From an uncultured Acidobacteriota bacterium (lineage in GTDB: Bacteria > Acidobacteriota > Terriglobia > Terriglobales > Acidobacteriaceae): a stretch of 64,000 nucleotides of DNA. The notes below the pieces were generated by a model. That model was not told the DNA's origin and did not search any database. It worked only from the letters and a program-made list of their open reading frames with translations. Positions 44,611-52,562 of the stretch are shown here, one piece after another. Both the position numbers and the translations under genes were made by a program. The stretch spans positions 1-64,000 of the forward strand of contig CAILAZ010000268.1 of NCBI GenBank assembly GCA_903832295.1, in the 5' to 3' direction. Every line of letters begins with the position of its first letter. Within the stretch, counting starts at the first letter, position 1.

Positions 44611-45749
44611 CGACCGGGCCTCAATCCGTAAAGAGACAGAGCAAAGCCCTGCAGGCTTGTGCACCGCCAACGCTGACCGCGAGAGGCGTGGCTGACGGTC
44701 ATGAGATGGTTCGCTTTCCGAAAGCGTTTCTAGTCATGGCTGGTCTGCTGAATTCAGACTGTAAGGACGCCGACGGTAACCCTCGCGACGTCAAAGCCAC
44801 CTACCGAGCCGAACTCGATAAGAGCCGGTTTCTGCGGTGGGTTGCTCCGATGATCTTTTCCGGCGCGATTCCACGGGACGGCATCGATCGCAATATGGTC
44901 TTTCCACGCACGCACTCGGAACTCGCCCCGATGATGGGATACACCTGGAGCGAGTCGTACTCACGCAATGCCAGCAAGGCTCCCAAGCTCATTGAACGCA
45001 CGATGCGCTCGATGGTAAAAGGTGCTGTGTATAAGTTTGACTTTGACGAGGGCGAAGCTCGTTACAAAGATGCGGACGACTATTCCATGCCGACGGCCGC
45101 GGAGCTGCGCAAGAACCCAAAGTGGAAGCAGTACTGGCGCGACGTGAGAGCGAACTACGCTGGCTACTACCAGGTGCCGGCGTGGATCCTCGACCCACGG
45201 ACGCCGGGCACACCGTACGAAAAGCTTGTGCTGATTGCGCTGGCCTCCTTCGACCTCTTCAAACTGGACGACGACGGATACTGTAAGGGAGAAATTCAGA
45301 TACCGCTGCAGACGATCGGGGCGCGAATCGGCGTGGAAAAGGGCACGGTGCGCAACGCACTGAAGTCCTACCAGGCAATCGAGCTGCTCCAGGTGAAGAA
45401 ACATCCTATCCGTTGGGAGATCAATGGTCAGGAGGTTCCGGAGGGAACGGCTGGAGCCGCGCGCAGGCAGCCTCCCAATACGATCTATTACTCTGCGGGC
45501 CGCGAGTTTAATGCGGACAAGGCCGCTGCCGAAATGGAGCGCTTCCTGACGGCCGCGAAGCCGTTCCGGGACGATCCATGGTTCGACGTGGCGGGAGAGC
45601 TCCACGCGGCCGTTATGCGCGAATGGGTAGGCACCAGACAACTTGAACGAACTCTCCATACCGAATGCCGGCGTCGGTTGCAGCTCGCTGGCGTACCTGG
45701 CCGCATGATCGGCGCCATCTTCCCATCTTCAAAGAAGCCACCCGGCTAA
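44607..45749 (+). CDS. Phage winged-helix protein, putative replication/initiator protein
   Basis: About 380 residues. The frame lacks a conventional start at the expected place: an ATA overlaps the previous stop (ATAG) with GGGAGAG 5 nt upstream. GTG 44688 or ATG 44706 are the conventional alternatives. The central segment IPLQTIGARIGVEKGTVRN, then ALKSYQAIELLQVKK, is a winged-helix unit like those in phage replisome organisers. C-terminal part (GELHAAVMREWVGTRQL) is helical. It is the last gene before a terminator and the palindrome-rich region, which supports a replication or control role. Confidence 0.6.
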   Translation: MATGPQSVKRQSKALQACAPPTLTARGVADGHEMVRFPKAFLVMAGLLNSDCKDADGNPRDVKATYRAELDKSRFLRWVAPMIFSGAIPRDGIDRNMVFPRTHSELAPMMGYTWSESYSRNASKAPKLIERTMRSMVKGAVYKFDFDEGEARYKDADDYSMPTAAELRKNPKWKQYWRDVRANYAGYYQVPAWILDPRTPGTPYEKLVLIALASFDLFKLDDDGYCKGEIQIPLQTIGARIGVEKGTVRNALKSYQAIELLQVKKHPIRWEINGQEVPEGTAGAARRQPPNTIYYSAGREFNADKAAAEMERFLTAAKPFRDDPWFDVAGELHAAVMREWVGTRQLERTLHTECRRRLQLAGVPGRMIGAIFPSSKKPPG

Positions 45750-45787
45750 CCCCGATTCAACTCTCCATTTAGAGAAAAGCAACAGAA

Positions 45788-45819
45788 GGCCAGAGGCGAA
45801 GTGTCTCTGGTCTCTTTTT
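45788..45819 (+). terminator. Terminator ending the left phage operon
   Basis: 8-bp stem GGCCAGAG / CTCTGGTC (one G-U pair) with a 9-nt loop, then TCTTTTT. Confidence 0.75.
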
Positions 45820-45867
45820 GCGTGTCACGTCGGAGTTACTTGCACTTAGGAAGAAGGCTCTTTCGAG

Positions 45868-45975
45868 CGTGACAACCTAGGTTGTCACGGGGGGGGGGTA
45901 GACCTATGCCAACCTGAGTTGTCGCAGGGCTTTAAGCGTCCGTTGTGCGTGCTCGTGACAATCTGGGTTGTCACG
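45868..45975. repeat. Three spaced palindromes, candidate operators or iterons
   Basis: Copy 1 (45868-45889) is a perfect 22-bp palindrome with core CAACCTAGGTTG and arms CGTGA/TCACG. Copy 3 (45954-45975) matches it at 20 of 22 positions. Copy 2 (45906-45925) matches at about 15 of 20. Centres are about 37 and 49 bp apart. A run of ten Gs begins right after copy 1. Confidence 0.8.
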
Positions 45976-46021
45976 AAAGCGGAAAAACGGTGCGAAACCG
46001 CCCCGACCTCGCCGAAGATGC

Positions 46022-46079
46022 TGATAAAGAACAAGCCTCATACTGAGAATTAACTAGGCTTGTGTTGATAAAGAGCAAG
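46022..46079 (+). repeat. Direct repeats next to the palindromes
   Basis: TGATAAAGAACAAG (46022-46035) and TGATAAAGAGCAAG (46066-46079) differ at one base and are 44 bp apart. ACAAGCCT (46031) and AGGCTTGT (46056) form an inverted repeat between them. Confidence 0.65.
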
Positions 46080-46241
46080 GGAAGAAGTAACAGAAAACCA
46101 CGGTTGAGATTTGGGGTTATTCCCTTGAACTATTTACTACTGGGTATGCGACGTTCCTGCCTGTGGAAGCTGTGCTTATTGAGGTGGCACGCTAGCGCGT
46201 GCATCGGGATTCGCCTTCTTTCGTTAGAAACAGGTGAGGAG

Positions 46242-46354
46242 CGATCGCAAAGAACGCGATCGGATAAGAGCGAGCAAAGAACATTGGAGGGCAAGCCCTC
46301 CAAACCTCCCGTTGCCTGAAGAAGAAGGTGCGCAAGTGCACTGCCAAAGGCAAC
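46242..46354 (+). ncRNA. Candidate structured RNA: three consecutive hairpins
   Basis: Stem 1 is CGATCGC / GCGATCG (46242-46262). Stem 2 is TTGGAGGGC / GCCCTCCAA with a 2-nt loop (46284-46303). Stem 3 is GTTGCCT / AGGCAAC (46311-46354) and encloses GTGC/GCAC. No known RNA family was recognised. Confidence 0.4.
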
Positions 46355-46650
46355 GTCACTGCACGAACAAGCTGCACTGGAGACCCCAGTCGAAGAGCAA
46401 CCGCAACAGCAACGGCAAAGGCCTGGGCACAGGTGATGCAGGCAGCGATGAGATTTTGAAATTGGTTGATAAGTGAAACCGTGTAGGCGCCGGGCCGGTC
46501 AGATGGTGTGAGTAACCTAACAGGATGCAAATTTTTTTATTGCAGAGTACCTGAATTTCAGAGAAGATCACTCTACTTACCTTCACTAATTCGTTTTCGG
46601 GCTATTCTCCGACGTTGGGCACTTGAACCCTCCCTGAGCGTAATTCAGCC

Positions 46651-46705
46651 GCCGTACCTGCCGGGATAACTGTTTTTCCTCTCATCACCTGGTCGCAGGT
46701 ACGGC
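46651..46705. repeat. 11-bp inverted repeat in the late-operon leader
   Basis: GCCGTACCTGC (46651-46661) and GCAGGTACGGC (46695-46705), perfect, 33 nt apart, ending 26 nt before the first late gene. Could be a split operator or an mRNA stem around a T-rich loop. Confidence 0.6.
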
Positions 46706-46731
46706 GCTCTCCTAAAAAAGAGACCCCATAC

Positions 46732-47178
46732 ATGGCGCGCAATCTTGGCAGAGCAATTCTCTTAAACTCAAGTGGTGTCCACTCCCGTTTGATCTCTCAT
46801 CGTGCCGGATATTTGATGGTGGAAGACGGCACGGCCGAGGAGATGGAAGACACCGAGAGCGGCCAGTTGGTTTTCAAACTGCGCGGCCGCCGCGATGATT
46901 CCGGTACTCATCCAGTTCCGGGCCTTCGCTCGGTAGCCACCCTGACCAAAGCTGATATGGAACGGAACGCCGACGCGGTGAAACGCAACCGCAGTTGCCG
47001 ATCGCGCGACAAGGTTGAGGCCTGGCCAGATGTACATGACACCTTTGCCGTGACGATTGTCGCCGGCCACGCGTTTATCCCAGATCCACGCCTGGCGACG
47101 AAGCGCGCAAAGCAAATGCGAAAAAGAGCAAAAACCGCGATGCTGCATGGCGGACTTTCTGGCGCGGCAAGGGTGTGA
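46732..47178 (+). CDS. First gene of the late phage operon, unknown
   Basis: 148 residues, basic at the C-terminus (ATKRAKQMRKRAKTAML). No domain recognised. AAAGAGA lies 8 nt before ATG. Preceded by the non-coding control region. Confidence 0.6.
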   Translation: MARNLGRAILLNSSGVHSRLISHRAGYLMVEDGTAEEMEDTESGQLVFKLRGRRDDSGTHPVPGLRSVATLTKADMERNADAVKRNRSCRSRDKVEAWPDVHDTFAVTIVAGHAFIPDPRLATKRAKQMRKRAKTAMLHGGLSGAARV

Positions 47179-47181
47179 GTA

Positions 47182-47415
47182 ATGAATCTCAAAATTGTGA
47201 TGCCGGCGACAGTCGTCGAGTTGATGTCTGGGGCGATAAACACAGACCAACTTCCACGAGCCAGAATACGCGTTTTCGGAGCTTCCGATTTTTCGCGCGA
47301 TCTTACGATTTTGAACCTGGTGAACTTGAAACTCGACCAGAAGCTGAAACTGACATTCACGTCAGACGACGACGTTGAAGTTGAGACTCCGGATGCAAAA
47401 ACAAACCAAACATAG
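47182..47415 (+). CDS. Small phage protein
   Basis: 77 residues starting 4 nt after the previous stop. Beta-rich with an acidic end (TSDDDVEVETPD). Function unknown. Confidence 0.55.
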   Translation: MNLKIVMPATVVELMSGAINTDQLPRARIRVFGASDFSRDLTILNLVNLKLDQKLKLTFTSDDDVEVETPDAKTNQT

Positions 47416-47776
47416 CCTGGCTTACCAACTTGCAGATGCTGTGCTGAGCGGAAAACTACGTCCGGCGCCAGACGATTCTGTGTTGCGCGGAAAATCCGTG
47501 ATTGCGACGGTCCTGGAAAGTTTCCCAGTCAAAACCATAACGCGCGTCGAACTGAAGATGTGTGAACTGTGTCCCCGAATTTTTACCCGGGAGGTTGAAA
47601 GCGATGATCGATACTGTTCCGAATGCCGGCACTCACACCAGGCCTTGCCGAGTAAGAGCCACCGCGGACGAACCAGCGCCCTATATCACCAGGGCCGCAG
47701 ATCGTTCGAGCGCGTTCGACTGTCCAGCATGCCACAGCGAAGAGCTGTCCTGGGCGTTTCGCGTGGAGCATCCTGA
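47393..47776 (+). CDS. Phage Cys-rich protein (overlaps the next gene)
   Basis: 127 residues from ATG 47393. The middle has MCELCPRIFTREVESDDRYC, then SECRHSHQ, a convincing CxxC...CxxC zinc ribbon. After that the sequence becomes Ser/Arg-rich and overlaps the next gene by 173 nt, so either the two genes truly overlap or a frameshift joins them. Confidence 0.45.
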   Translation: MQKQTKHSLAYQLADAVLSGKLRPAPDDSVLRGKSVIATVLESFPVKTITRVELKMCELCPRIFTREVESDDRYCSECRHSHQALPSKSHRGRTSALYHQGRRSFERVRLSSMPQRRAVLGVSRGAS

Positions 47777-47843
47777 GTTCAAGAGCGGCGCGATCGCATG
47801 CGGTAAGTGTGGACTGATGTTGGACGTGACGCCAAGGAACTGA
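47604..47843 (+). CDS. Phage zinc-ribbon protein
   Basis: 79 residues from ATG 47604 with GGAGG 9 nt upstream. The C-terminal CPACHSEELSWAFRVEHP and ACGKCGLMLD form a zinc ribbon. Overlaps the preceding frame and abuts the next gene by 1 nt. Confidence 0.55.
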   Translation: MIDTVPNAGTHTRPCRVRATADEPAPYITRAADRSSAFDCPACHSEELSWAFRVEHPEFKSGAIACGKCGLMLDVTPRN

Positions 47844-48022
47844 TGTCTACCAACACTTCAAGAATGCTGTGTTCTGCATGTCGCGATGTTTTCGCAGACG
47901 CAAAACGCTGGGCTGATCATCTGCCAAGTTGTCCTAACCGATCCAAAGTGCGGTTACCTTTGGAGAATGCGCAAGTGGCGGAGTCGGCGCGAGTGTTTCA
48001 ACTGAATAAAATAAAACCTTAA
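47843..48022 (+). CDS. Phage C2HC-finger microprotein
   Basis: 59 residues, 1-nt overlap with the previous stop, AAGGA upstream. CSACRDVFADAKRWADHLPSC has classical zinc-finger spacing. Confidence 0.6.
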   Translation: MSTNTSRMLCSACRDVFADAKRWADHLPSCPNRSKVRLPLENAQVAESARVFQLNKIKP

Positions 48023-48034
48023 TTATTCTTTTTT

Positions 48035-48376
48035 ATGCCAATCAGATCGAGACGAAAGTGTCGGTATCCGGCATGCCGTGAACTAACGGACGATGGGCTA
48101 TGTGACAAGCATCGCAAGGAACGTAGTCGTGAGCACGATCGAGCGCGACTGAGTTCGGCCGAGCGAGGATACGACGCCGAGTGGCGAGCGTTTCGCGAGG
48201 ACTTTCTAACCAGGCGTCCCGTGTGTGAGTCGATCACCAGGTGCGCGAAGCCATCCACTGACCCACACCACCTCACGCGCCTCATCGACAACGGCGCCAA
48301 GTATGACGAGCACAACCTCCAGGCGCTGTGCGGCGAACACCATGACCGCCTCGGAGGAAAAGGAGGCCCCGGGTAG
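48035..48376 (+). CDS. HNH endonuclease
   Basis: 113 residues. N-terminal C(x4)C and C(x2)H zinc ligands (CRYPACRELTDDGLCDKH) and the HNH core DPHHLTRLIDNG ... NLQALCGEHHDRL are complete. HNH proteins next to terminase genes act in cutting and packaging of cos-type phages. The ribosome site is weak (T-rich upstream). Confidence 0.85.
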   Translation: MPIRSRRKCRYPACRELTDDGLCDKHRKERSREHDRARLSSAERGYDAEWRAFREDFLTRRPVCESITRCAKPSTDPHHLTRLIDNGAKYDEHNLQALCGEHHDRLGGKGGPG

Positions 48377-48562
48377 CTGACCCGGGGTGGGGGGCGGGCC
48401 AAAATCTCTGGCCGCGCGCGTCGAAAGACCGCACCGTTCAGCCCTCTTTTCGTTTCCGCAAAATTCCACTTTTTTTTACAAATCCATCCTCGGCCGCCGA
48501 AACAGAAGCTGCAGCTTGAGCCTGTGGACGCGGCCGGGGACGGTGCGATCGCGAGGAAAACA

Positions 48563-49024
48563 ATGGCCAGAACGCCCAAACCGACAGTTTTGCTCGAGCA
48601 AAATGGCGGGTTTGATCATGATCCTCAGCGCCGCGCCGCCAGGGAAAGTGAACCAATTCCCTCCGGACCGCTCGGAGATCCTCCGGAGAGGTTTACGAAG
48701 GTCCAGAAGGAAGTTTGGGCTGAGCTGGCTATCCAGGTACCCGAAGGCGTCCTCACGATCGCCGATCGGATGGCCGCGGACCTCTATTGCTCGCTTGTCG
48801 CGCGACATTACGGCGGTGACGAGGACGTCGATGGCTCCATCAAGCCTCCGGAGAAGCTAAAAGCTTCCGAGTACGGCCTCATCCTTCAACTCCTGAGCCG
48901 TTTCGGATGTACTCCCGCCGATCGCAGCCGCATAAAAGCCTCTCCCAGCAAGAAAGAGAAATCATCCAGTGACACTTTCGAACAACTTGCCAGAGAGGGA
49001 CGAGGAAAACGAAAGCCACAGTAG
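48563..49024 (+). CDS. Terminase small subunit (P27 family)
   Basis: 153 residues from ATG 48563 (GAGGA upstream). Pattern PPERFTKVQKEVWAELAIQV, then LTIADRMAADLYCSLVARHY, with a basic C-terminus, matches P27-type small terminases that recognise phage DNA. Overlaps the large subunit gene by 56 nt. Confidence 0.8.
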   Translation: MARTPKPTVLLEQNGGFDHDPQRRAARESEPIPSGPLGDPPERFTKVQKEVWAELAIQVPEGVLTIADRMAADLYCSLVARHYGGDEDVDGSIKPPEKLKASEYGLILQLLSRFGCTPADRSRIKASPSKKEKSSSDTFEQLAREGRGKRKPQ

Positions 49025-50741
49025 GCGAGATTACCTTGGCATCGCCAACCAGTACGCTCACGACGTAGTAAATGGGAAGATCGACGCCTGCAAGTTGGTT
49101 ATTCAGGCCTGTCAGCGTCACCTCAATGACCTCGATCGCCAGTCGGATCCAGATTTTGAGTTTGAGATGGATCCGGAGTCGGCTGCGCGCTGGTGCCGAT
49201 ATCTCGAAGCCCTCCCGCATGTCAAGGGAAAGTGGGCAGCCAAGCGCGAAACACTCACTCTCGAGCCCTGGCAATGTTTCATTGTTGTTTCTATTGGCGG
49301 ATGGGTAGAAAAGCTCGATCACACCCGGTACCGCTTTCAAGATGCGTACATCGAGGTGCCTCGTAAGAACGGTAAGTCGTTTTTCGGCGCCGGCATCGGG
49401 GACTACAAATTCTGTGCGGACGGCGAGTACTCGGCCGAGGTTTACTTTGGTGCGACCTCAGAAAAGCAGGCGCAGCGCCTTGGCTTCAAGCCCGCGCGCG
49501 CCATGGTCCTGCGATCGCCAGCGATGCGCAAGGCATTCGGCATCAAGGTCAACGTCCACAGCCTGGTGAAGGAGGACGACGGCTCGATTCTTAAAGCCGT
49601 GATCGCCAAGCCTGGCGACGGCGACTCGCCCTCGTGCGTGATCATCGACGAGTATCACGAGCACCCGACCTCCGAGCTGTACGACTGTATGAAGACGGGC
49701 ATGGGAGCCCGCGAGAATCCCCTGATCGTTGTCATCACCACCGCGGGAAGCAACCGCGGCGGACCTTGCTACCTGATGCACCTGGACATGGTGAAGCTGC
49801 TCGCCGGCACGCTGGTGAATGAGCGCCAGTTCGCCATCATCTACACCGTCGACGGGCCAGACAAGGCAACCGGATTTCAGGGTGACGACTGGAAAACTGA
49901 AGCCTCGCTGCGCAAGGCGAACCCGAACTATGGAGTGTCGATCGAGCCGCGGTTTCTTCGCGATGAGTTGGCACTGGCTATTCAATCAACCCGAAGGCAA
50001 AACGCCTTCAAAATGAAGTACGAGAATATCTGGACGAACGCCGCCCAGGGCTTCATCAACATGGAACGGTGGAAAGCGCTCGGCGATCCCACGCTACTGA
50101 TCAGCCAGTTCTTGAAGCAGCCATGTGTGGAGGCAATCGACCTGGCATCGCGCGTGGACATTGCTTCAAAGGTTCGCGTCTTCGAGCGAAGGATCGAGGG
50201 TCGAAAGCATTTCTATCTCTTCGCCGATCACTACCTGAATCAGGCTGCCATCGATGACGGCCGCAGTGAGAACTACGCAATCTGGGCCGAAGACGGTTGG
50301 TTGACCCCGACGCCGGGGAACATCACCGACTACCTGACCATCCTGGAAGACATCATCGACGATGCCGCAAAGTTCAAAGTGCGCGGTATTGCCTACGATC
50401 CTTTCCACGCCGATCCGCTCGTGCAGTTCATTCAGGCGGACAAGCGCTGGCCTCAGAAGATTGAGTTTATCGAGTTTCCCCAGAACACCGGCCGCGTCTC
50501 CCCGGCCATGAAAGAGTTCGAGGCTTTGGTGCTCGATGGCCGCATTCACCACGACGGAGATCCCGTCCTGGAATGGATGGTCTCGAACGTTATTGCCGCG
50601 CCCCGTCCTCATGACTGCATTTTCTGGGACAAGGAACATGACGAACTAAAAATCGATGGCGCTGTCGCCGGGATGATGGCCCTGGAACAGACCTCCCTAC
50701 TTACGCAGTCCTCTACACGCACGGACGTGATGGTCTTATGA
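48969..50741 (+). CDS. Terminase large subunit
   Basis: 590 residues from GTG 48969. The ATPase has a variant Walker A (EVPRKNGKSFFG, about 128) and Walker B (CVIIDEYHEH, about 221), with motif III in LIVVITTAGSNRGG. The C-terminal nuclease domain has acidic residues in GIAYDPFHADP and DGRIHHDGDPVLEWM. Pumps DNA into the prohead and cuts it. ATGA overlap with the next gene. Confidence 0.92.
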   Translation: MTLSNNLPERDEENESHSRRDYLGIANQYAHDVVNGKIDACKLVIQACQRHLNDLDRQSDPDFEFEMDPESAARWCRYLEALPHVKGKWAAKRETLTLEPWQCFIVVSIGGWVEKLDHTRYRFQDAYIEVPRKNGKSFFGAGIGDYKFCADGEYSAEVYFGATSEKQAQRLGFKPARAMVLRSPAMRKAFGIKVNVHSLVKEDDGSILKAVIAKPGDGDSPSCVIIDEYHEHPTSELYDCMKTGMGARENPLIVVITTAGSNRGGPCYLMHLDMVKLLAGTLVNERQFAIIYTVDGPDKATGFQGDDWKTEASLRKANPNYGVSIEPRFLRDELALAIQSTRRQNAFKMKYENIWTNAAQGFINMERWKALGDPTLLISQFLKQPCVEAIDLASRVDIASKVRVFERRIEGRKHFYLFADHYLNQAAIDDGRSENYAIWAEDGWLTPTPGNITDYLTILEDIIDDAAKFKVRGIAYDPFHADPLVQFIQADKRWPQKIEFIEFPQNTGRVSPAMKEFEALVLDGRIHHDGDPVLEWMVSNVIAAPRPHDCIFWDKEHDELKIDGAVAGMMALEQTSLLTQSSTRTDVMVL

Positions 50742-50995
50742 AAATTCTCTTTGCATTTCTGCGCGGGTTTTTCCTGCTCCCAGTCGCATCGTTCATCCGG
50801 GGATGGCTCAAGCGCAATGGTTCGCGAGTGGCTGCAATCGCGTGGGACCTGGCGTTTCTGGTTGGATGCATGGTCTTCGTTTATGGCGTCCGGCTCGCCT
50901 GGCGTCCTGGTGGATTCATGGTTGCTGGCCTCTTGCTGATTGCGGTGGCTGTTCTATTCCAGCGCCAACCAGGTAAGCCCGAGGGATCTAAATGA
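50738..50995 (+). CDS. Small membrane protein between terminase and portal
   Basis: 85 residues with two membrane helices (about 30-50 and 56-75). Overlaps both the terminase and portal genes by 4 nt, so it is made together with the packaging proteins. Role unknown. Confidence 0.7.
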   Translation: MKILFAFLRGFFLLPVASFIRGWLKRNGSRVAAIAWDLAFLVGCMVFVYGVRLAWRPGGFMVAGLLLIAVAVLFQRQPGKPEGSK

Positions 50996-52560
50996 GCATT
51001 GTCTCTCGCATCACTGAGCGGTTGCGCGCCGAGTCCGATGGCAGTGGAGCCCCAGCTCCATGGGATGACTTCTGGTACCAGCCGGTCGGTTACGGGTCCG
51101 CGACCGGAATGCGCGTTACTCCGGACTCAGCCAAGCGCGTTGCCGCTACGCTGGCCTGTGTCTCTCGCATCGGATACTCGATCGCTGCCATGCCCCGCAA
51201 GATCTTCATGGACCTTCCCAGCGGTGGAAAACAGACGTGTCCGAATCACCCGGTTTACGATCTGATCGCTACGCGGCCGAACAATTTTCAGACTGCATTC
51301 GAATTCTTCCTGATGATGCAGGGACACTTTGAGCTGCGCGGCAACGGCTATGCCGAGATCCTGCCCGGAAAGCGCGGCGCCGTCGACCAACTGATCCCGC
51401 TGCACCCGGATCTCGTAACCGTCGAAGCCAAGCCAAACTACGAGCTGCGCTACAAGTACAACGATCCGTTCACCGGGAACACCCGCGTTCTCTTTCAGGA
51501 GGAAGTCTTTCATCTCCGCAATTGGAGCGAAGACGGGATCACCGGTCAGAGCACGGTCAAAATGGGAGCCGATGTCTTCGGTACCGCGCTGGCTGCCCAG
51601 GACTATGCCGCACGCTTCTTTGGAAACGATGCGCGTCCCAGCACTGTCATCACCGGCGCCGACTTTGCGGAAGACGAGGATCGCGAGAAATTCAAAAGAT
51701 CGTGGCAGGCCTCGCAATCCGGAGCCAACCGTCACAAGACAGCCGTGTTGTGGAAGGGCATGGACATCAAGGCGCTCGGCCTCACCGCCGCGGACGCCCA
51801 GCTCCTCGACACCCGTAAGTTCAGCCGAATTGAGATCTGTTCCCTGTTCGGCGTCCCTCCCCACCTCATTGGAGAGACTGAAAAAGCAGCGACCTATGCC
51901 AGTGTCGAGCAGTTCAACATCATGTTCGCCGTGTACTGTCTGTGGCCGCGCTGCGTCATCTGGGAACAAGCGATTCAGCGCGATCTAATCCTGTCTTCGA
52001 AGTACTACTCGAAGTTCTCGATGGCGGCGCTGCTGCGCGGAGATACGGCCAGCCGTTATGCCGCCCACAATTCTGCGATCCAGAATGCGTGGGAGTCGCC
52101 GAACGACGCGCGTGAGATGGAAGACATGAACCCGATCCCCGGGGGCGATCAGTATTTCCGCCCCATGACCTGGGTTCCCCTGCTCTCGGCTCCGCCCGAT
52201 CCGAATACCGCCACTGGCGATGTCGCCGGCGGCGATGCCGAGCAAGCCAGCATTCAGCGTGGCCGTCTTAAGCTGCTGGCAGCGTCCGCGGCCGAGCGTT
52301 GCGTACGCAAAGAACTGGCGACGATGCGCAAGCTCAATGAAGGTGGGACGCCTCAGCTTATCGACGTCGAAAACTTCTACTACGATCACGCAAAGTTCAT
52401 CGCCCTGGTACTCAATATTCCGATTCCAAAAGCGCAGGCCTACACCAACGCACACAACCAGAAGTTCGCCGCTGCGGATCCAGACGACCGCGCGAAAACG
52501 CTGGACAGTTTTGAGCGCCTCGGCGCGATGGAACTCGCCGAACTGGCGATGGGAGCTTAA
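50992..52560 (+). CDS. Portal protein (HK97 type)
   Basis: 522 residues. The family features are DSAKRVAATLACVSRIGYSI near the N-terminus, HPVYDLIATRPN, FEFFLMMQGHFELRGNGYAE and FGVPPHLIGETEKAATYASV followed by EQFNIMF. Twelve subunits form the DNA channel at one capsid vertex. Followed after 2 nt by the protease. Confidence 0.93.
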   Translation: MSIVSRITERLRAESDGSGAPAPWDDFWYQPVGYGSATGMRVTPDSAKRVAATLACVSRIGYSIAAMPRKIFMDLPSGGKQTCPNHPVYDLIATRPNNFQTAFEFFLMMQGHFELRGNGYAEILPGKRGAVDQLIPLHPDLVTVEAKPNYELRYKYNDPFTGNTRVLFQEEVFHLRNWSEDGITGQSTVKMGADVFGTALAAQDYAARFFGNDARPSTVITGADFAEDEDREKFKRSWQASQSGANRHKTAVLWKGMDIKALGLTAADAQLLDTRKFSRIEICSLFGVPPHLIGETEKAATYASVEQFNIMFAVYCLWPRCVIWEQAIQRDLILSSKYYSKFSMAALLRGDTASRYAAHNSAIQNAWESPNDAREMEDMNPIPGGDQYFRPMTWVPLLSAPPDPNTATGDVAGGDAEQASIQRGRLKLLAASAAERCVRKELATMRKLNEGGTPQLIDVENFYYDHAKFIALVLNIPIPKAQAYTNAHNQKFAAADPDDRAKTLDSFERLGAMELAELAMGA

Positions 52561-52562
52561 CC

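Larger units (their letters stand above)
45976..46731. other. Non-coding phage control region
   Basis: About 760 nt without a convincing gene, between the left-operon terminator and the late operon. It is more AT-rich than the rest of the prophage, especially 46480-46640. It contains direct repeats, stacked hairpins and a long-range inverted repeat, listed separately. Short frames at 46062-46476 have Arg/Lys/Cys-rich, unlikely products. Origin and late promoter are the natural guesses. Confidence 0.6.

Noticed and set aside
46062-46476. Two overlapping short + strand frames in the phage control region
   Set aside because: Products are Arg/Lys/Ser-rich with no domain or ribosome site, and hairpins cross the region.
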